Part shown: one piece after another, positions 59,566 through 64,000 of the stretch
Position numbering within the stretch: the stretch's first letter is position 1
Layout of the letters: every line of letters starts with the position of its first letter
Source: Catellatospora sp. KI3
GTDB taxonomy: Bacteria > Actinomycetota > Actinomycetes > Mycobacteriales > Micromonosporaceae
DNA: 64,000 bases
Reading direction: 5' to 3'
Assembly: GCF_029948125.1 (NCBI RefSeq)
Contig: NZ_JASAMB010000024.1
Coordinates: 48,626 to 112,625, forward strand
The notes under the pieces: generated by a model
The model's database searches: none
Told to the model about the DNA's origin: nothing
The model's input: the letters and a program-made list of their open reading frames with translations, nothing else
Made by a program: the position numbers and the translations under genes

Positions 59566-59597
59566 GCGTCGCCGGGCCCGGCCGAGCCCGGCGACGC
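59566..59597 (+). terminator. Terminator after the repeat protein gene
   Basis: A perfect 12-bp stem, GCGTCGCCGGGC / GCCCGGCGACGC, with an 8-base loop followed by TTCT. Confidence 0.7.
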
Positions 59598-59666
59598 TTC
59601 TGATATCTTTAAGTTCGTCAATCTTTCTGGCAGCATGTGCGCACCCCCTACCCCCGGGAGAGCCAC

Positions 59667-60449
59667 ATGCCGTTCCCGCTCCGCGCCGCCCTACCCCTGC
59701 TGGCGGCCGTCTCCTTCGTGCTGATCGGCGCGCCCGCGCACGCCGCCGCACCCGCCTACACCGCCCTGGGCGACTCCTACGCCTCCGGCACCGGCACCCG
59801 CGAGTACTTCGACAGCGGCTGCCAGCGCTCCTCGTACGCCTACCCGGTGCTCGACGCCGCCCGCCTCGGCGCCACCCTGACCTTCGCCGCCTGCGCGGGT
59901 GCGAAGGTCCCCGACGTCCTCAACAAGCAGCTGGGCAGCCTCAACGCCGACACGCGGTACGTCACCGTCAGCGCGGGCGGCAACGACATCGGCTGGTCCT
60001 CGGTGATCATCCAGTGCGCCAAGCCGTGGCCCTACACCTGCTGGGGCCAGATCGACACCGCGGAGAGCTACATCCGCAACACCCTGCCCGGCCAGCTCGA
60101 CGGCCTGTACGCCCGCATCCGCAGCCTGGCCCCGAACGCGACCGTGGCCGTGGTCGGCTACCCGCGCCTGTTCAACGGCGAGGAGTGCAACGCCATCGCC
60201 CGGATCTCGCCCGGGGAGCAGGCCGAGCTCAACGCCGCCGCCGATCTGCTCGCGACCACGATCAAGGGCCGGGCCGCCGCGCACGGCTTCGGCTTCGTCG
60301 ACGCCCGCGGCCCCTTCACCGGGCACGCCGTCTGCGACGACGTCGAATGGATCAACGGCACCTCCTGGCCCACGGGGGAGTCGTACCATCCGAACCGGAC
60401 CGGCCACACCGGCTACGCGGGCATCGTGGAGACCGCGCTGCGCGCCTGA
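59667..60449 (+). CDS. Secreted SGNH/GDSL lipase-esterase
   Basis: A 260-residue exported hydrolase. After a signal peptide (to about residue 26, AHA) it shows the four SGNH blocks: GDSYASG (Ser37), a Gly in block II, SAGGNDIG (Asn) in block III, and SYHPNRTGH with the catalytic His near the C-terminus. It resembles the actinobacterial secreted phospholipase/lipase group with paired disulphides (CAKPWPYTC, EEC...CDD). It probably cleaves lipid or acyl esters outside the cell. The leader region upstream (59600-59640) is unusually A/T-rich. Confidence 0.9.
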   Translation: MPFPLRAALPLLAAVSFVLIGAPAHAAAPAYTALGDSYASGTGTREYFDSGCQRSSYAYPVLDAARLGATLTFAACAGAKVPDVLNKQLGSLNADTRYVTVSAGGNDIGWSSVIIQCAKPWPYTCWGQIDTAESYIRNTLPGQLDGLYARIRSLAPNATVAVVGYPRLFNGEECNAIARISPGEQAELNAAADLLATTIKGRAAAHGFGFVDARGPFTGHAVCDDVEWINGTSWPTGESYHPNRTGHTGYAGIVETALRA

Positions 60450-60538
60450 TCCGTGCGGGTCCCGCTGTGGCCGACCTGTAGGTCCGCTGTAGCGGGGCCC
60501 GGCACGATGGCGGCACAACTCTACGAGAGGGCCGTGAC

Positions 60539-61531
60539 ATGCGATCCAGGATCGGATCAAGGCTGCTGGCGGTGCTGGCCGTGACGGCGGCGGTGACGGC
60601 GCTGCCGGTGCCCGCGCGGGCGGCGGACCGCGTGCTGCGGGTGTACAACAACAACATCGAGAACCTCGTCGTGAACAACTCCGACGGGTCCTGCACCCGC
60701 ATCTCCGGACCGGACCACCTGACCTCGATGCTGGTCGACGACGCGGGCCGCACCGGCACCAGCGGCGTCAAGGCACCCGACATCCTGATCGTGCAGCAGG
60801 TCCGGGGCACCGGCCAGGCCACCGCGTACGCCGACCAGCTCTCGGCCAAGTTCGGGCTGCCGGCCGGCACCTACAAGGCGATCGTGGTCTGGGACGACCC
60901 GGAGCCGTGGGGCAGCACGCACAAGTGCGACGACCAGTCGCTGGGCGACCTGAAGAAGAAGCAGACCAACGGCATCGTCTACCACTCCGGGCGGCTGACC
61001 CTCACCGACACGTCGAAGTACTGGAGTGCGGGCTGGCTCAAGCCGGGGACCGCCTACGGCAACGGCGCCGGGTGCACCCTGTACAAGCCCCCGAACGCCG
61101 ACCCGGACAGCACCGACCAGTACAAGTGGAAGCGGACCAGTGCCATCGCCGCCCGGTTCACCATCAAGGAGACCGGCACCAGCGTCTTCGTCGCGACCAT
61201 GCACCTGCCGCAGGAGAACCGGCAGAACGCCTGCGCGGGCGACGGCGACAAGGGCATCGGCGGCACCGGCATCCACCTCGGCGCCGACGCGACCAGCCTG
61301 ATGAACGCCTCCACGATCCGTATCGTCGGCATCGACGCCAACCGCACCGCCATCCCGGCGAGCACGCTGAGCGGGTACGGGATGAACGGCTACGGCACCG
61401 CCGCCACCAACGGCTCCAGCAAGATCGACTACCTGTTCGTGCGCGGCAGCGTGCAGTCCTCGCCGGTCGGATACACCGTCGCGTCAACCAGGTCCAACCA
61501 CAAGGCCCTGTACGGCTTCATCGCCTTCTGA
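60539..61531 (+). CDS. Secreted endonuclease/exonuclease/phosphatase-like protein
   Basis: A 330-residue exported protein with signal peptide to about residue 29 (ARA). It has the EEP fold landmarks: RVYNNNIENL (Asn), DILIVQQVRG, VATMHLP (His), VGIDANR (Asp-x-Asn equivalent), SKIDYLFVRG and STRSNHKALYGFI (His). In active members the second block reads Q-E; here it is Gln86-Gln87, so the metal-binding Glu is replaced by Gln, and the final SDH is SNH. Activity may therefore be altered. Candidate substrates for the family are DNA, phosphoinositides and sphingomyelin; which one applies is unclear. Confidence 0.78.
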   Translation: MRSRIGSRLLAVLAVTAAVTALPVPARAADRVLRVYNNNIENLVVNNSDGSCTRISGPDHLTSMLVDDAGRTGTSGVKAPDILIVQQVRGTGQATAYADQLSAKFGLPAGTYKAIVVWDDPEPWGSTHKCDDQSLGDLKKKQTNGIVYHSGRLTLTDTSKYWSAGWLKPGTAYGNGAGCTLYKPPNADPDSTDQYKWKRTSAIAARFTIKETGTSVFVATMHLPQENRQNACAGDGDKGIGGTGIHLGADATSLMNASTIRIVGIDANRTAIPASTLSGYGMNGYGTAATNGSSKIDYLFVRGSVQSSPVGYTVASTRSNHKALYGFIAF

Positions 61532-61600
61532 CGCGGCGCCACACCGGGCCGTGCCGACCGCCCCTGCCGTCGGCGCGGCCCGGGAGATACGGTCGCTGGC

Positions 61601-63166
61601 GTGACCCCCGACTCCTGGTTCCTGTCCGCCGACGAGCGCGGCAACCCGGCCACCGCCATCGACCGTCGGCGCGGCGACGGCCTGGCCTGGACCCGGGGCA
61701 ACCTGGCCCGCCCGCTGGTGCACGGCGCCGCCTACTTCCACGAGCTGGTCGAGGTGCTGAACGGGACCCGGGCCGGGGACGTGGTGATGTTCACCGACTG
61801 GCGCGGCGACCCCGACGAGCGGCTCGACGGACCGCGCACCCAGGTGACCAAGGTCCTCGGCGACGCCGCCCGGCGCGGCGTGCTCGTGTACGGCCTGCTG
61901 TGGCGCTCGCACCCGGACTGGCTGCACTTCAGCTCGCCGCAGAACCGCCAGCTCGCCGAGGAGCTGCAGGCGGCCGGGGCGCACGTCCTGCTCGACATGC
62001 GGGTCCGGTTCGGCGGCTCGCACCACCAGAAGATGTTCGTGGTACGCCACCCGGGCCGCCCCGAACGCGACGTGGCCTTCGTCGGCGGCATCGACCTGTG
62101 CCGCGGCCGCAACGACGACGCCGAGCACCGGGGCGACCCGCTCGCCCCGCCGATGGCCGAGGTCTACGGCCCGAACCCGCCCTGGCACGACATCCAGCTC
62201 GCGCTGCGGGGCCCGGCGGTCGGCGACATCGAGCACGTGTTCCGCGAGCGGTGGACCGATCCGAGCCCGCTGTCGCTCAACCTGGTGGACCGGCTGCGCG
62301 ACCGCCTGTCCCGGCTGCGTACCGAGGTGCCGGTGCTGCCCGGGCAGCTGCCGGACCCGCCCGCCTGCGGCCCGCACAGCGTGCAGACGCTGCGCACGTA
62401 CCCGCGGCGGCGGCTGGGCCGCTACCCGTTCGCCCCGCGCGGCGAGCGCAGCATCGCCCGCGGCTACCTGAAGTCGCTGGCCAGGGCGCGGCAGCTGATC
62501 TACGTCGAGGACCAGTACCTGTGGTCGGCCCGGGTGATCCGGCCGTTCGCGCAGGCGCTGCGGAGCAACCCCGAGCTGCGGCTGATCTGCGTCGTTCCGC
62601 TCGCTCCGGACGCCGCGTCGCCGACCATCTCCATGGCCGAGTCATGGGGCCGCAAGCAGGCGATGAAGGTGCTCGGCCGGGCGGGCGGCGACCGGGTCGC
62701 GGTGTACGGCCTGGAGAACGCCGCCGGGACGCCCATCTACGTGCACGCGAAGTCGTGCGTCGTGGACGACGCCTGGGCCACGGTCGGCTCGGACAACTTC
62801 AACCTGCGCTCGTGGACCTACGACTCGGAGCTGACCTGCGCCGTGGTCGACGAGTCGGCGGACCCCGAGTACGCCCGGGACCTGCGGCTGGAGCTGATGA
62901 GCGAGCACCTGTCCGGCGACGCCGCCGGGCCCGACGCCCGCCTGCGCGATCCGAAGACGGCGTTCGACCTGTTCGCGGCCGCCGCCAAGGAGCTGGACGA
63001 CTGGCACGAGGCGGGCGCCACCGGTCCGCGCCCGCGCACCAGGCTGCGCCGCTACGTCCCGCCGAAGGTGCGGGGGTGGCGCCGGCTGCCCGCCCGCCTC
63101 ATCTACGAGCTGATCTGCGATCCCGACGGACGACCGGGCGCCCTGCGCCTGCGCAACCGCTTCTGA
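61601..63166 (+). CDS. Phospholipase D-like (HKD) protein
   Basis: A 521-residue protein with two HKD half-sites: GSHHQKMFVV (first His-x-Lys) with FVGGIDLCRGR, and VHAKSCVVDDAWATVGSDNFNLRSW (second). There is no signal peptide, so it is cytoplasmic or weakly membrane-associated (several Arg-rich helices). Members hydrolyse phosphodiesters of phospholipids or synthesise cardiolipin. EDQYLW and ISMAESWGRKQ match the larger PLD-like proteins rather than cardiolipin synthases. The start is GTG 61601. Confidence 0.88.
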   Translation: MTPDSWFLSADERGNPATAIDRRRGDGLAWTRGNLARPLVHGAAYFHELVEVLNGTRAGDVVMFTDWRGDPDERLDGPRTQVTKVLGDAARRGVLVYGLLWRSHPDWLHFSSPQNRQLAEELQAAGAHVLLDMRVRFGGSHHQKMFVVRHPGRPERDVAFVGGIDLCRGRNDDAEHRGDPLAPPMAEVYGPNPPWHDIQLALRGPAVGDIEHVFRERWTDPSPLSLNLVDRLRDRLSRLRTEVPVLPGQLPDPPACGPHSVQTLRTYPRRRLGRYPFAPRGERSIARGYLKSLARARQLIYVEDQYLWSARVIRPFAQALRSNPELRLICVVPLAPDAASPTISMAESWGRKQAMKVLGRAGGDRVAVYGLENAAGTPIYVHAKSCVVDDAWATVGSDNFNLRSWTYDSELTCAVVDESADPEYARDLRLELMSEHLSGDAAGPDARLRDPKTAFDLFAAAAKELDDWHEAGATGPRPRTRLRRYVPPKVRGWRRLPARLIYELICDPDGRPGALRLRNRF

Positions 63167-63210
63167 CCGGGCGCGGTCCGCCGGTCCCTCCCGGGCGACG
63201 TACCTCTACG

Positions 63211-63256
63211 GCGTTACTCCTCATGCGGTGTGGCCACACCACATGAGGAGTAACGC
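63211..63256. terminator. Long bidirectional terminator
   Basis: A 46-bp inverted repeat: 15-bp outer stem GCGTTACTCCTCATG, one C-A mismatch, then GGTGTGG/CCACACC in the centre. It separates the converging PLD-like and phosphatase genes. Confidence 0.8.
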
Positions 63257-63303
63257 GCCGCAGTGAGCACCCGGCCGAGACCGGCGGTCGGCAGCGTCCA
63301 CGC

Positions 63304-63936
63304 TCAGGCGTTGAAGCGGACCAGGGACCAGCGTGGGGGCGGGAACGCGGCCGGGTCGTCGTCGGTGAGCCACTCGGTGACCGCGGCGTTGCCGGACGTG
63401 GCCAGGTCGAACGGGTGCCAGTGGCCGAGCAGGCCGAGCGCGGTGAACGACGCGGCGACGGTCTCGGCGTGCGCGGCCACGACGACGGTCGAACCCCGGT
63501 GCCGGGAGGCGATCTCGACCAGCGCGCGGCTGATCCGGGTGAGCAGCTCGGCCGGGGTCTCGTTGCCGGTCTGGAACGGCCGGAACACCCCGCCCGCGGC
63601 CGTGTCGTGCTCGTGGAGGAACTGCTCGAGCGGCATGCCGTCGGCGTAGTCGGGGACATGCCAGGTGCACAGGCCGCAGTCGGGCACCGGCTCGACCGCG
63701 AAGGCCGCCCCGATCGCGGCGGCCGTCTGCACCGCGCGCAGCCGCGTCGAGCAGTACACCGCGACGGGCCTGTCCCAGCCGTCGCCGCCCGCCCGCTCCA
63801 GCAGCGTCCGCGCCAGCGCACCGGCCTGTTCGAACCCGAGCGGGGTGAGTCCGCCGCAGCCGCTCGGGCCGCCGACCACGCCGTCCGCCTTGTGGACCGA
63901 GTCACCGTGCCGGACCAGCACCATCCGTGTACGCAC
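63304..63936 (-). CDS. Histidine phosphatase (phosphoglycerate mutase-like)
   Basis: A 210-residue enzyme of the histidine phosphatase superfamily. VLVRHGDS carries the phosphorylated His and an Arg, STRLRAVQTA the second Arg, and VVAAHAET the second His. It may dephosphorylate a sugar phosphate or nucleotide. I chose GTG 63936; ATG 63924 is an alternative with the same catalytic core. Confidence 0.85.
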   Translation of the reverse strand: MRTRMVLVRHGDSVHKADGVVGGPSGCGGLTPLGFEQAGALARTLLERAGGDGWDRPVAVYCSTRLRAVQTAAAIGAAFAVEPVPDCGLCTWHVPDYADGMPLEQFLHEHDTAAGGVFRPFQTGNETPAELLTRISRALVEIASRHRGSTVVVAAHAETVAASFTALGLLGHWHPFDLATSGNAAVTEWLTDDDPAAFPPPRWSLVRFNA

Positions 63937-64000
63937 GGGTGCCGATCCTAGGTGCCCGGTGGCCGGTTCGGGGAGCCCGGCCACCGGGCGCTGTCAGGTC
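63937..64000. other. Window end, no gene seen
   Basis: A short G/C-rich stretch upstream of the phosphatase gene; nothing is supported in it. Confidence 0.5.

Overview
The window is very GC-rich and looks chromosomal, from a mycelial actinobacterium. Three things point there: a locus resembling SCO2521-SCO2525 of Streptomyces coelicolor, SARP regulators beside lanthipeptide genes, and many secreted polysaccharide-active proteins. A member of the Micromonosporaceae (Catellatospora/Actinoplanes type) is my guess from overall resemblance only. I see no tRNA, rRNA, CRISPR array, insertion sequence or complete prophage.

Layout. (1) 0-7.5 kb: a SCO2521-SCO2525-like locus of unknown function. It holds a methyltransferase C-terminus cut by the window edge, a coupled PRMT-like methyltransferase, a DAO-type flavoenzyme, and SCO2521-, SCO2522-, SCO2523- (variant P-loop) and SCO2524-like proteins. 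(2) 7.5-24.4 kb: mixed housekeeping and secreted functions. These include a small membrane protein, a discoidin-DUF1996 protein, a nucleotidyltransferase with a partner, a remnant of a LuxR response regulator, a YcaQ/AlkZ-like glycosylase, a methyltransferase, a chitin-type LPMO, a DUF305 lipoprotein, an MMPL transporter, a STAS protein with an upstream mini-ORF, a DEAD-box helicase, a LysR/DapA pair and a pectin methylesterase. Two LacI-type operators with an AGCGCT core lie before two secreted genes. (3) 24.4-27.4 kb: a large LuxR/ATPase (LAL) regulator.

(4) 27.4-47.1 kb: the most interesting part, three RiPP systems side by side. A class II lanthipeptide operon (SARP, LanM, a one-cysteine LanA) diverges from a second, STAND-type SARP; three CGGTGAG heptamers at exact 11-bp spacing lie between them. 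Next is a nine-gene leftward operon, almost fully translationally coupled: two cytoplasmic subtilases alternating with two GAF proteins, two radical SAM enzymes, a haem-oxygenase-like di-iron enzyme, a 61-residue candidate precursor, and a nucleotide cyclase-ATPase overlapping the precursor. Diverging from it is a class III lanthipeptide set: a 47-residue LanA with one Ser-x2-Ser-x3-Cys motif, an attenuator hairpin, a zinc-less LanKC and an MFS exporter. I infer that the subtilases cut leader peptides, that one MFS pump may serve several products, and that the GAF and cyclase proteins sense a signal.

(5) 47.1-64 kb: SDR, hydrolase, pentapeptide-DinB fusion, WYL regulator, exonuclease III, a large lipoprotein, DUF998, and a YCII/ECF42-type sigma pair. 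In that pair the sigma factor is fused to a truncated, catalytically degenerate tyrosine-recombinase domain, and a perfect 62-bp palindrome lies in the divergent promoter. Then follow an HD protein, argG (apparently leaderless), three secreted proteins, a phospholipase D-like enzyme and a histidine phosphatase. Convergent gene pairs are mostly separated by long perfect hairpins.
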